A DNA stretch of 64,000 nt, taken from positions 310,001-374,000 of the forward strand of contig JAHLMK010000014.1 of assembly GCA_019915135.1 (NCBI GenBank), given 5' to 3'. Positions within the stretch are counted from its first letter, which is position 1, and every line of letters starts with the position of its first letter. The notes below the pieces were generated by a model, which made no database searches, was not told the origin of the DNA, and saw only the letters and a list, made by a program, of their open reading frames with translations. This DNA is from Strobilurus pachycystidiatus. Taxonomy: Eukaryota > Basidiomycota > Agaricomycetes > Agaricales > Physalacriaceae. Position numbers and translations under genes: made by a program. This document shows, piece after piece, positions 36,751 through 47,731 of this stretch.

Positions 36751-38457
36751 TCAGAGAGCTAACATTACAAGGGCGGCTAATATGAGCTGTGGGACGCAAA
36801 GCAACGATGGCACATGCAACAAAGACGCAGAGTTCGACGTATTCGAGTTCGAAGAGCTTGGACTTGGCCCGGAGGTGCCCGCCGAGCTGGTCGAGCTGGC
36901 TGAGACGGCTGTCTTGGTGCCCCCCGCTCCTGGCGCTATAGAGGTACTTGAGATGGGCGGCGAGGAGCCATTGTACACATCGCCAGACTCGTACTTGAAC
37001 AACTGCATGGCCGCAATGAGTGAGTTCATCTCAGGCATGAGAATGGACTTACTCTGTTCACACCCTCGGTGCTCTGCATCATCCCCACGTTATCGTGCCC
37101 AACACCTGCGATGAAGTCGATGGTAGTATTGGCAGGCACGCCTCCATCCATTTGCTCCAGCATCGCGGCGAAGTTTTGTCCTCGGGAAAGATGGCTAGTG
37201 CCTTGGGTCTATTGATACTTCGATGAGCGACGAGAAGGATCACCGTTGATTGGAGACTTACGGCAGCTTGGCATGAGGTGTCTCCGGGTGTGTCGTCGTC
37301 CTGCAAATGTGTAAGCCATTTTCAGACAGTAGAATGTACGACCAAGTACCAAGCCCCATGCATAGTCAGCTTTGCGAGCGCGGTATCTCGCAATGATGCC
37401 CTCCCGGCCCAGACTGTTGTAATCGGCCATGGCATATCCCGGGAAACCGCCAGAGAGTCCATACTTGTACACGTCCACGTCCGTGCAACCCTCCGGCGTC
37501 GCAATGGGGTGCGTCTCATTCAACCACATCAAAGAAGCGGGATTGGCTGGAAAGGCAACGTCAAAGAATGTTCTGTCACCAGGCCACGAGACACCCACCA
37601 ATCCAGAAATGCAGCCTCTCGTCGTCAAACGTCGAGGTCCTCAATCCAAGATATCTTTGCACCATTTGGGCCCCGGCGCTGTGACCGGCGACGACTACGA
37701 CCTACTCATGGATTAGTCCCAGGATAAGGTCCATCATCACCACTATACGTACACTGAGGTTCGGGAACATATTCCTGTTCATATAGTACGCCACCAGGGA
37801 ATCCACGGCATCATAGCTGCTGTAATTCGTGATGGTAGACGGGTTGGAGTTATAGTCCCCAATAATCCAGTTCAAGCTTCTCCATGAAAGTTGGTCACTC
37901 TTCACAGCGCCAGCCTTGAGGTCTTCCTGGTCGAAGAAACACGGACTCATGATCGAAATCGCCTCGAGACTGATGCTGGAGTCACTTTGGCTCGCCACGA
38001 GCAGTGCATTGTTCAGGGTATTGTAGTCTGGGAGAAAATCATCAAAAATGTCTTCAAATGAGCGCAGAGGACTTACAATACCAGCAATCGCGAGGCTAAG
38101 AGCATTATATGTCAGTACACAGGTAACAAAAAAACCCAACGAAACTCACGTTTCCAGGGAGGACGACGATAGCGCGCGTCACGCTCGTTGCAGTGAGATT
38201 AGCCGTCTGGTAAACAGGCTGGGCAGGACGTATTAGTCCAATCCTCTCGCGAGCGCTCGGAGGGCACTCACCAATTTGGCCCCAATTGAAGCATCGACAA
38301 CCCAGTCATACGCTACGCCGCCCGCCACGTCCGGGAAAGACTCCCACCCAGTTGAGGGCGATCCTTGCACAGTGGGATCCGGATTCCCGGCGTCGCGGCG
38401 CTCCCACGCGGCGGCAATGAGCGTCAGATGTAAAAGAGTGAACGTCTTGTACAACAT
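36751..38457 (-). CDS. Secreted, probably GPI-anchored alpha/beta-hydrolase-like protein
   Basis: Minus-strand multi-exon gene from ATG 38457 to a stop at 36751. It begins with a signal peptide (KTFTLLHLTLIAAAW), followed by VAYDWVVDASIGAKL and, after an intron, TSVTRAIVVLPGN. The nucleophile elbow reads VVVAGHSAGAQMVQRY. Later come WPGDRTFFDV, DTPGDTSCQAA and the His-bearing DFIAGVGHDNVGMM. The C-terminus is a Ser/Thr/Gly-rich stalk ending in a hydrophobic run (LILAALVMLAL), the layout of a GPI-anchored wall or membrane protein. The Ser and His support an esterase-like fold; the substrate is unknown. Introns at about 37037-37055 and 37320-37361 join in phase, as do the others I followed. The element array ends 88 bp beyond its stop codon. 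Confidence 0.75.
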
Positions 38458-39091
38458 CGTATCGTACAGACAATGAACGTGGGGAGAAAGAGGGAAGGAA
38501 GGATACCGTTCTAAAAAAAGCTGCGCTTACGACCATTTTCGAATTTCGTTTGAGTGCAGGCTCAGGCAACATGGGATTGATGGATATGACGGCCACGATG
38601 ATGCGGAGCGGGAAACAGGCCATTTTAATGTAATTGAGCATTGAAGGCCGCCCAGGCGCGTGTTGTCCAGCGAGCCAGCCTCATGTTACATGCCACGAAG
38701 AACGAGGAAAATGCGGTGGCGGATTTGGAGGAGTACTGTGCTGGAATTTGCCCGAGATTTACGCTCCAACGGAGAAAGTTATCGCGCGTGCAGAATCTGG
38801 TGATGTCATGCGCAGGGCCCTTTGAATTGAAGAGATATCGGGCGCAAAGGTGGAGGATGGGAAAGACAAGTGAGCGGTGGATTGAAGGCAAGAGAATGGT
38901 CAAAAGTAGATCGCAGGAGATATTTTGGCAGCTTTGGCCGACCGAAATATGGCATTGTGTCTCTTGAATCTGTTAAGTTTTCTTCGAAACCGAGCGACAG
39001 ATCTAGAGTTTGCGAATGATACAATACAGTGGTTACAGTACGTGTGAAAGTCCTCTCTCTAAGTCTAACAAGGATGGCCCAAATACAAATC

Positions 39092-40754
39092 TCACAGCCA
39101 GAGAACCAGTCTCGCTACGCCTCCATTCCAGTCTTCTACTCTTTTCTGACTGATAACACTCAGTGTCGACCTATCCGTCCCAACAAATCCCAACGACAAG
39201 CTCTGGATGACCACATCCAGGATGGTGAGATACCACTCCCCATACAACTCAACAGTCTTCTCTGCTTCGTGGTTGAGAAACCTCCAGCCCATGGTGTGCA
39301 CCTCGTCCCAGAACTGTGGTGAGGATTCATCTGCCAAAGTACGAATCGTTCAGCATACGCGGACAGAAGAGAATATTTGAGCTCACCAGACATGACGATA
39401 ACATGATTGTCCGGTATCCTCACCCCATGCTTCGACAATATCTCCCGCTGCACGTCTTTGACCTCCTTTGCATATGCGCTCAGAGGCGCGAAGCAACGTT
39501 CCGCATCCTCACACGCGTCCCCAAAGTCCCCATGTCGCACATGCACTGAAATGAACTACCCAAATGAGAATTCAAAAACTGATGTCCAGAACGAACAAAG
39601 ACCTACCGGCGTGTCTGTCTCGAGCACCCGCCTCACATATCCCCTCGCGACGTCCACCAGCCCTTCATCGAAGCGCAAGTGCGTCCCAACAAACCTCCAC
39701 GCCGGACACCACCCGCCGTTCCACTCAAAGTCGTCCTTCCCCGCAGCCACGAAATACATCAAATCAAAGCAGCTCAACTGCTCGTCCGGCGGGAGGCGGT
39801 GTCCTTTCTCACTAGGGAACGTCGCCTCCGAGTCCGATTTGAATCCAGATCCAGATCCAGCTCTGGGATACACTAGCGCCGACAGGGGGTTGAAGAGAAG
39901 GTACCAATCGAACGAGCCCGGATCGTTGAAGCGGCGCGTGCTGGGAGGCACGGGCGTGTAGGACACGTCCAGAGCGAGGTGCGCAGTCAGTGGGTCCGAG
40001 CGGCGGGGCTGGGGGTCGCTGTGGAGGTCGCTGGTGGCCCAGGTCGACCAGCACCCGAGGGGCTCTCGATCTCGGCTCAAGGATGACGGCTGTTTGATGT
40101 CTGACCATTCGAGAATTGGGAGTCGAAGGGTGGCGCGTAGGAGCGGAAGGTCAAAGATCTCGCTGAAGGGGAGTATTCCTGCAGTGGGTTCTATGAGGGG
40201 GCGGTTACTCTACTATGAATAGAGCAAGATAATAGAGATGCACTTGCTTATATGGTGGAATGGCGCAAAGGGAGGGAGGATTGGTATCCGGTCGGATAGA
40301 ATGCCGAGATATATGAGGTTGACCTGTGTTTTGTAAGACCGATGGAATGTGGGGGAAGGTGGTAGTAGACTTCCATAGCTCATGAATTCATTTGCTGTCG
40401 ATCAAGATCAGCCACTTCTCTCAGAATCTACTGGCTGATACTCACTAAAGCCCGCATCGTTCCAGGAGGTAATATAGTGTTTGTCTCCCCGTAGACTACC
40501 TTCATGACAATGAGATTAGTGAAACCCGCATTGATCGACATGCTCAACGCACCTCTGAATTGATCACCAGGACGCCCAACCACGAAATGGGACGTGTCCC
40601 AAGGATCCAGCGGAGTATTGCTGTTGTGCAGTGGTGGCCCAGGCGCAATGACAGGGGAATGCCCATAGACCATTGCATGAAGATCATTGTAGAAGAATAG
40701 AATCCCAGCAATGACGATAACGCAGACAGCGAGGCGCCATTGTGATTGGTGCAT
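39092..40754 (-). CDS. O-fucosyltransferase-like membrane protein
   Basis: Minus strand. The N-terminus has one membrane anchor (LAVCVIVIAGILFFY), typical of type II Golgi glycosyltransferases. A conserved Asn-Ala-Gly-Phe-Thr-Asn stretch follows, then VNLIYLGILSDRIPILPPFAPFHH, LPFSEIFDLPLL, and the late donor-binding part: MHVRHGDFGDACED, then GFVGTDRSTLSVI. This pattern fits the fungal family related to GDP-fucose protein O-fucosyltransferases; the substrate is unknown. The exons before 40260 could not all be joined with canonical sites: the donor after AGCTATG (about 40375) reads GA instead of GT, so either a non-canonical intron or a defect is present. The rest of the frame is open. Confidence 0.65.
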
Positions 40755-41485
40755 GAGAGCGAGCGTGTAAATGAGTGTAGGAAAACAAGGTGCAAATTTA
40801 AATCGAGTGAACCATAATTTGACCCGTCCATGGCCTGTCGTAATGCCAATGTGGAGTAATTTTAGAATCCGGGCGCGGGAGCGATCAGCGTCGAGATTTT
40901 AATCTCTAGAACAAATGTTGTCTGCTGAATCATATTGATGAAGGAGGTGAATTGTGCCAAGGACGATCAGGACGGGTTGTGGCAGATGAGCGTCGAACGA
41001 AACAGACAAAACACGAACAGAGAGCGTATCGGCATTCTCCGGCGCAGGTCTCCATGTTTGTTGCCACCACCCCTTTTTGGCTCCAGCGTCTAGGCTCCAT
41101 TCAAGCTCTCAAACGTACGCTTAGACCACGCTTAAACTATCAGAAGTGCCATTTAACGGCCTACTCACTAAACCCAACGTTGACGTGGTCACTGATGGAA
41201 TGGCTTACCCGGTCTCAAAGTCGGGACAACAGCAGCAGCAGAAGCGCCAGGGCGTGAGCTTGATCAATCAGTCTGCTTGTTTGTCGTCAAACGCACTGCA
41301 AAGTTGTTTAACAGATGCTCGCCGGAAGTCGTGTTGACTAGCGATTGAGGTGAAAATGGCGGTGCCACGCCGTAATCACAGTTTATCTTATTCGGAAGCT
41401 CTTTCTCGGAGTTGCTGAGTAGTTCAGTCCAACAGAAACAGCGACCAGTTCAAGTATAGGCCGTGAGCTTGATCAATCAGTGTAT
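40755..41485. other. Intergenic with a 20-bp direct repeat pair
   Basis: The promoter of the fucosyltransferase-like gene lies on the left and the 3' flank of the Dus gene on the right. Two perfect 20-bp direct repeats (41253-41272 and 41462-41481) frame 189 bp. A short CAG run is at 41230-41241. No gene seen. Confidence 0.5.
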
Positions 41486-42676
41486 TCAAGAGGCGAGTAT
41501 ACCAAGACCCAAGTCATCATCCGACTCGTAGGCTGCAACAGAAGACTTTGGAACATACGATGGGAGAGCAGAGTCCGAATCATCATCCAGTCTCCTCGGA
41601 CATCTACCGCGCCACCTCTCAACTTTGACTCTCAACAGCTTCTCTATATCATCCACGCTCTGACATGCTATCAGCGCAGCGCGGAACTTTGTAAACCACG
41701 GCCGTCTCCCGCTGTTTAGAGTCAAAACCCATCAGATCACGGAATACGTTGAAACCTTACCACTGATGGTCAACAAAGTGGCGCACATGCGTCTGAATCG
41801 ACCCCATCTCCGCCGTCCCTGGGTACTCTCTGCACAAGTCCAGGTATTCCAACGAGATGTCAACAGGGTCCGGTACGCTCGCCGACGCGAACAGACACGG
41901 ATTCCACAAGAGCGGCTCGCCTATCATAATCCCATCCGCGCCGGTAAACCGGAGATTCTCTTGTACGTCCGCATGGACGCGTACGTTCCCATTGGTGATG
42001 CAGGGGATGTTCAATACGCTCTTGAGCTGCTTGACCTGAGAGAGGTCGGCAGGCCCAACGCGTCTGCGGCGGGCAGAGACTGTGCGCGGGTGCAGGGTGA
42101 TCCAAGACGCGCCTTGGGCTTCGAGTCGCTGTGCGAGCACGGCGGTCTTTTCCACGGGCTGGCAGAGTCGGAGTTTGGCGGATACGGGGACGGTGACTGA
42201 ATGAGAAAGGCGGGATACTGGGCAGAATATCAGTATATGTAGATGAATGGCATGATAAACACACCTATGTCTTCGACGACAGGCCAATCACGTTCCCCAA
42301 GCAAATATGCGCCGTAACGGCCTTCACGAGCAGCGTCCTGTGGACATCCGAGGTTTAGATCTGGTTTGTGTCGGTATTAGCCATGAATGAAAACATGCAT
42401 ACCTATGCCGTCGCAGTATTGTTCCAGTTTGCGCGCACCCTCAACAACGATAGAGGGATCGTTGCCACAGAGCTGAACGATGACAGTGTGATCTTTGGGG
42501 CGCATCGTAAGGTCGCGCTGGTGGAATTGCAGGTAGTCAATGTCGTTCAAGAGGCGGTCTGGCTGGAGCATTTGAGTAAAGGTCGTCGTTGCGCCGTATC
42601 GGTGGGTGAGTGCGCGGAAAGGTAGGTCAGACTGCTTGACCATCGGCGCTGTTATGGCCGACAAGTCGGGCGACAT
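41486..42676 (-). CDS. DUS1: tRNA-dihydrouridine synthase, Dus1 type
   Basis: FMN-dependent reductase that makes dihydrouridine at positions 16/17 of tRNA in the Dus1 family. It starts at ATG 42676 with ITAPMVKQSDLPFRALTHRYG. The next parts are FTQMLQPDRLL, HTVIVQLCGNDP, and the split motif DLNLGCPQ that carries the catalytic Cys. VPVSAKLRL, ASWITLHPRT, IPCITNGNV and GADGIMIGEPLL follow. The usual MSAEGLL after the last Gly is changed to MIGEPLL here, a mild departure from the family. Introns at about 42360-42400, 42210-42260 and 41720-41760 join in phase. The C-terminus ends at WRG... and ILAS with stop 41486. It lies head-to-head with the PWI-only gene, 81 bp between start codons, so a shared promoter is likely. 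Confidence 0.85.
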
Positions 42677-42757
42677 GGCGGAAGGAAGCAGAGGTGCAGA
42701 AACCCTAACCCCAGACTAAATCATATCTTGGCTCTCGCCTTCATCTTGATCTTCATC
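42677..42757. promoter_or_regulatory. Bidirectional promoter with telobox-like motif
   Basis: 81 bp between the divergent start codons of Dus1 and the PWI-only gene. It holds AAACCCTAACCCC at 42699-42711, the same motif class found upstream of SRRM1 at 11122-11137. The motif match across paralogues supports a regulatory role. Confidence 0.5.
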
Positions 42758-43265
42758 ATGGCCAGCACTGGTAAACTAATATACATTGCTGTCCTCGCGC
42801 CTTAACACCCTCTCAAGATACATCGACCGACCTTGACGGCGATACGAGTCTCGAAAGACTCCTGCAGTCGATGACGTTTCCCGCAGACTTCGACAAACAA
42901 GTAAGCGTTGACCGTCCATAGCCGCAGAATGCTGCCTCACCGTCGAAAAGGTTGACCTGCGCAAAATCAATCTGGACGTTATCAAACCATGGATCGTACA
43001 AAGAGTGACCGAGCTGGTAGGATTCGAAGACGAAGTGCTCATAGATTACGCCATGGAACTGCTGGAAGACGAACGAGATCCAGTACGTCTTCATCCTTCT
43101 CCTCTAATCCACCATCATTGACTTGATTAGACCCCGGATCCCAGAATGATGCAAATCAACCTGACCGGGTTCCTCACCGAGAACACGCCTGCGTTCATGG
43201 CTGCGCTCTGGAAACTGTTGCTTGATACTCAAACGGATCCCGCTGGCGTCTCCGAGGAAACCTGA
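42758..43265 (+). CDS. PWI-only SRRM1 paralogue (120 residues)
   Basis: Manual model: exons 42758-42770, 42818-42900, 42951-43082 and 43131-43265, all GT-AG and in phase, 120 residues. The exon borders match those of the SRRM1 gene at 9397-11051 exactly: a 13-nt first exon, then a 132-nt exon coding VDLRKINLDVIKPWIVQRV through LLEDERDP, then TPDPRMMQINLTGFL. The PWI domain is complete (ENTPAFMAALWKLLLDTQTD), but the protein stops right after it (SEET). The coiled region, RGRG repeats and RS tail are lost. The DNA just after the stop no longer resembles the parent. It could be a real small nucleic-acid-binding protein, a competitor of SRRM1, or a young truncated pseudogene; the clean frame and splice sites favour a gene. 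Residues differ from the parent at many sites, so the duplication is not recent. Confidence 0.75.
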
Positions 43266-43912
43266 TCCACGCTTGCCCCAGCCAACCATCCACCTAATAA
43301 CGTCCAACAGCTCGCTCCTCGCGAGTGCTACAACGTTCGCCGAGTGTCATCCTTCGGTGGAACCCAGATGCATTCCCGGGTTCCTCTCGAGGGCATACTT
43401 GGGCTGTTCCTTCCCTTCGTCCGAAACCAGCACTCCGAGACATCCCTTTCCACTGCCAATGTCTGAAGAACACGCTTTCCTTTATGCCACTGCTATGCAG
43501 TTGCCCTGCGCACCCAACTCTAATTGAGCTCTTACACCTGAAGGAATGTACACGATGATGTGCAGCAGCGCCTGTCACCTAGGGCACAGCAAAATTCGAC
43601 TTCACACGGAAATGTGCAGGGATGTGCGTGTAGATGGCTCGCAGTCTGAGTTATGTACGCTCACGGTAACGCTGAGCGGATACCGATGCTCAAGCGCGTT
43701 GCCGTCAGCACTTGTCACTCGGCTACTTGTACCGTACCTTACTTAGTCATTTGATTATTTTGAAATTGATAACCGGGATCGCCACTTCAGCGGCACCCGT
43801 AAACACTGCCAAGGCCAACAGCATTTCGCAGTCAAAAAGGGCTGTCCCGGGCTCATCCCTACGTGCCATAAGAAGGAGCTGCGCGAGCCAGAGCGGGTAG
43901 CACAAATCGGCC
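43266..43912. other. Intergenic, nothing recognised
   Basis: Between the PWI-only gene and the DUF829 gene. It could contain the decayed remainder of the SRRM1 paralogue, but no RS-coding run is visible. No gene supported. Confidence 0.45.
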
Positions 43913-45057
43913 ATGTCTCCATCCAAGACCTCAGATAATGGCTTCATCAAGCTCGGCAGCCAGGTACATCTTCGGCGACCAACAAAGGCAGAAGCACTGT
44001 CAGACACGACGTCTCCAACGTGCGTGAAAGTTCTATGTTGTTGAATGGGCGCTGATCTTTTATTTGAACAGTATCATCATTGTCTTTGGCTGGAGTGAGT
44101 CTTTGGACCTCGTCTTCCTCCTCAAACTTACCAATGTACCATTTCCAGTGGGCGGGCAACTGCGACATCTACAAAAGTACACCACTGTATACGAGGAACT
44201 GTATCCATCCGCAACCCAGATCACTGTGACCAGCCCGCCCTCGTTTTTCTGGAGCTCGGACAGGACAAAGGTCCGTCAGCAGTCGTATCTTTCCGACACA
44301 CATAACCTAACTCTCCGCAGCGGAACATAATTGCACCTGTCGTCGAAATTCTCGAAGCATTGGGCGCTATCCCTGGTCTTCCCTCTAACAATAGGAATCC
44401 TGCGGCTGCCACCACTCCACGCGTATTGATTCACTCTTTCTCAAATGGTAAATCACATATCGCCATTCCTGTGACTGGCAGTGGATAGCTCATCATTCTA
44501 TTCCAGGTGGCGGCTACTCCATGATGGTGTTAGGAAAGATTCTATCTGCTCGGCCTATGCCCTCACGAGACTCCGCTCCGCGCGCGTCCTGCGCTCTCAT
44601 ACTAGATTCCGCACCAGGCGGAGGAGGCATGGAACACGCTCTTCGCGCATTCACCACCCACATGCGCAACCCAGTCAAGAAGTTCCTTGCCAAAATCTTC
44701 TACGGGACGTTGTACGTGTTGGCTTACATGGTCGGCCCTATGCTCGGTCGGAAAAACTCGTTGCAGAAGATATGGGAGGCGCTGTACGGTGCCCACCTGC
44801 TGCCCTGGATGGACAAAGGCACACCAAGGCTCTATATTTACTCGAAGGTGGATGAGTTAGTACCAGGGGCCGACACGGAGATCCATGCTCAGGCCGCAAA
44901 GGACATGGGGAGGAATGTCAAGACTCTGGTCTTTGAAGACACTCCGCACGTAGACCATGCGCGGAATCACCCGGAGGAGTATTGGGGTGCAGTCCAAAGC
45001 CTCTGGCAGGAGGCCGTCACGATGGATCAGAGCAACCCTTTCGCAGAAGCAGCTTGA
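43913..45057 (+). CDS. TMEM53/DUF829-family alpha/beta-hydrolase-fold protein
   Basis: Start ATG 43913 (MSPSKTSDNGFIKLG). Exon 1 ends at 44019, exon 2 is 44072-44094, exon 3 begins at 44149; all are in phase, and two further introns follow. Family landmarks: IIIVFGW joined to MGGQLRHLQKY, VYEELYPSATQI, the elbow VLIHSFSNGGGYSM, and ALILDSAPGGG. LYIYSKVDELVPGAD and FEDTPHVDHARNHPEEYW give the Asp and His of the fold. DUF829/TMEM53 proteins are nuclear-envelope or membrane-associated in animals; the reaction is unknown. The frame is intact and the length is normal for the family. Confidence 0.82.
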
Positions 45058-45114
45058 TACTTTCAGATACCCCACGTAATTCACGAAGTAACGTCCACTA
45101 GGTAGTATGTATTG

Positions 45115-46605
45115 CTAATTATCACGATTTTCACGGGAGCGAACTTGCACGCGATTGGACAGCCAATCTGCAACGCCACCTCTGCCGGTCGTGGCATACG
45201 GATCCCTCCATGCTGGGATGAAGAACTCCACCGCGTCGCCCTCTCCGCTCATCTTGAGAGTGCCCTTCAAGTGGCGCATGGCAGTGTACGACAGCTCAAC
45301 AGACGTGATGCTCGGTCTGAGGAGAACGAATCTACAAAGCCACTGAACGTCTGGAGCACTAAATGTCGAGAGCGATATCTCGCGCAGGAGAGGCCAAGTA
45401 TCCGGGGCAAGGTTCGGCCCAGCGAGAGAGAGATGTCGAGCAGCGGATTGCATGAGAGCCGTAATATCACGGCTTGGTGGAGAGTACGTAGCGGTGGATG
45501 CGTCGCCACGATTGTCGGATGAGAGACGCCTTTGACGTGTGGTTGAATTCGCAGGTCTGGGTAACCCAATCACAGGCTCGCAGGGCGAATCGTCCAAGCC
45601 GATGTACCGAACCATTGGAAGAGTGTACAACCTGGAAAAATCCGCGATTTCCGGTGAGAAAGTAGGAATCTGAGAAAAGTGGAGGGTGTGGACATTGGTC
45701 AAAGATGATACGAATGATGAGGGAAGCTCAAAGGGTTTTCCAGAGAGTCCCAAGATCTCCAAGTTGGGGAAAGTAACGATAGACAGGAGCGATATCTCTC
45801 CTGCTTCGATCGTACGCTGACTGAGGGAGAAGCGGCGAAGACTGGTGCACTCGATGTGGGGTATCGTCTCGCTGTCACGGTTGGTCCACAGACCCTTCAA
45901 TTTGGCCAAGATAAGCGTATCCAAAGAAGGGCAGTCCGAGAAGATCTTCTGTATTTCGGCAGGTGTAGAACTTAGCGAATGCAGCTCGAGTGCTGAGAGA
46001 GCCACAAGAGGAAACAAGGGGGTGATGCCGCGGCACATCAGTCTGTGAAGACGGGGTGCATGCGCGATCGTGTTGGGTGACGGAGGAGGAATAGAGGAAG
46101 GGGGGATGATGCCCGACCAGTCGTACAAATCGAACTCGAGGTCTTCGAGGAGAGGTACGGGCGTTTCGCGGATAGCGGTACCGAATTCCCTCCCTAACGT
46201 AGCGTAGGAAGCCACAGGCACCTTGAAGGAGAACTTTCGTAACCTATGGGAATGGTTCATCACCTTTCGGATGATGCTAGACACGACGCCCTGGTTCACA
46301 GCAAGGTTAGGAACTCCAAGGCTGGAACGGCCTGCCCGGAGGATGATGGAGATGTCAAGGGGGCAAGCCTTGGATCGCGCGAGTCTCTCTTCGACCCATG
46401 CCTCCAGGTCATGCAAGTTAGGATTCGTGAATTCGACATCAATGACCGCCCATAGCTCGGGCGCTGATAAGCATTCATTCCTCCATGACCTGCATACCGC
46501 ACACAGCTTCGGTAGCGTGTAGGTATCGCGCAGAAATTGAAAGATCCTGACGAGAAGTTCATTTGGCAAGGTGTGAATCGTCGTCATCGCCGGGAAGTCT
46601 GACAT
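45115..46605 (-). CDS. F-box protein
   Basis: Intronless open frame of 496 residues. The N-terminal F-box reads TIHTLPNELLVRIFQFLRD then LCAVCRSWRNECLSAPELWAVIDV; ATG 46587 is an alternative start. The remainder is a leucine-rich, irregular repeat region (CPSLDTLILAKLKGLW, FPNLEILGLSG) as in the expanded agaricomycete F-box families. It presumably acts as a substrate adaptor of an SCF ubiquitin ligase; the target is unknown. It is convergent to the DUF829 gene, with 57 bp between stop codons. Confidence 0.85.
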   Translation of the reverse strand: MSDFPAMTTIHTLPNELLVRIFQFLRDTYTLPKLCAVCRSWRNECLSAPELWAVIDVEFTNPNLHDLEAWVEERLARSKACPLDISIILRAGRSSLGVPNLAVNQGVVSSIIRKVMNHSHRLRKFSFKVPVASYATLGREFGTAIRETPVPLLEDLEFDLYDWSGIIPPSSIPPPSPNTIAHAPRLHRLMCRGITPLFPLVALSALELHSLSSTPAEIQKIFSDCPSLDTLILAKLKGLWTNRDSETIPHIECTSLRRFSLSQRTIEAGEISLLSIVTFPNLEILGLSGKPFELPSSFVSSLTNVHTLHFSQIPTFSPEIADFSRLYTLPMVRYIGLDDSPCEPVIGLPRPANSTTRQRRLSSDNRGDASTATYSPPSRDITALMQSAARHLSLAGPNLAPDTWPLLREISLSTFSAPDVQWLCRFVLLRPSITSVELSYTAMRHLKGTLKMSGEGDAVEFFIPAWRDPYATTGRGGVADWLSNRVQVRSRENRDN

Positions 46606-47731
46606 GGTGAATTATAGTAACGACCTGCCAAAGAGTTCGTGCGTTTCAGTTTGGGCTCTTCATTGCGTGGCGTCGCGGCTGCTTACCGTCACTGTAGGAC
46701 GTCAATGGGAGATTGACTCGGTAAATGCATTGCTGAGCGCTGATGGTCGATGTTGATCAAAACACGAGAGCTTCGCGCCCTTTGCCCTGATTGAATCATC
46801 ATGTGCCATATCAACGGGAACCGTCGGGAAGCCGCGCCCGAATAAAACCCCCGGAAGGTTATTACCTAGAATGGGCAACTGTTCGGCATAGATGCGTGTC
46901 TGCGTGTCAAGGGGCTCTGGCAACTGTTTGAGAATGTATCATGAAGGCATATATCAAATGCCGTGCACTCTTACAGCTCAAATGTAGTTGAGGTGGGAGG
47001 CCGGTCTTGCGAACTCGACGAGTTGATGTAGCCAATTACGGATTGAGAGAGGCCTGGCCTGAGTGGCACGTAAGTGGTATTTCGGACTCCGCTTTTCTCT
47101 TTGACACCGAGCGGCCATGTTCGAGATGGTTGTGTTCTGACCACTGGTTTTGACTACGAACATTCCAAGCGACCCTTATCGGCCTCGACATTCTGTTCAC
47201 TTGTCACGTATTGCTCACCAGGAAGGAGATGATTGACCTTGTATGCAGGCCGGCTGGCTACGTACACAGAACCATTTCCTAATGCTTTTGCGACGTTCGG
47301 ACTGCCGCGATAACCAGGAACTTCTCATCCAAGTGCCTGTGGGATGACCGGGTACGCCACGCTGTCATGCTCTCCCACATTACCATTTGTTGAGACTCGG
47401 TCTAAGGTGACTGGACCGTCAATCTAGTCAATTCATTTACCGTGTAGAGATGGGTTTGAGCATGTCATGACGCGTCATTGGCCGGCTTCATCTCTTCTAG
47501 AATGGACAATTTGCTCACATCGTGCTAAAACCTCATACACACGAGCGAGGCTCGGGCATCCAAAGGTTCGGGCCATTCACTACGAGGCACGAAAATGTAC
47601 ATTTGAGCGCTTGACTTACGCCGCTTTGAGAACAATACCTTACGAGCCCACTCTGCTCACGTCAAGTTGTGCCTCACCTCAAAGGTATAAGAGTCGACAG
47701 TGAAGACTCTCGCTTTTCAGAGCTTCCAACG
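46606..47731. other. Intergenic, laccase promoter at right end
   Basis: No gene supported. The right end holds a TATA-like GGTATAAGAG (47684-47693) about 45 bp before the laccase start, with a pyrimidine-rich TCGCTTTTCAG just upstream of the ATG. Confidence 0.5.

Noticed and set aside
37278..37727. Plus-strand 149-codon frame
   Set aside because: Antisense of the secreted hydrolase exons, which join in phase and carry the family motifs.
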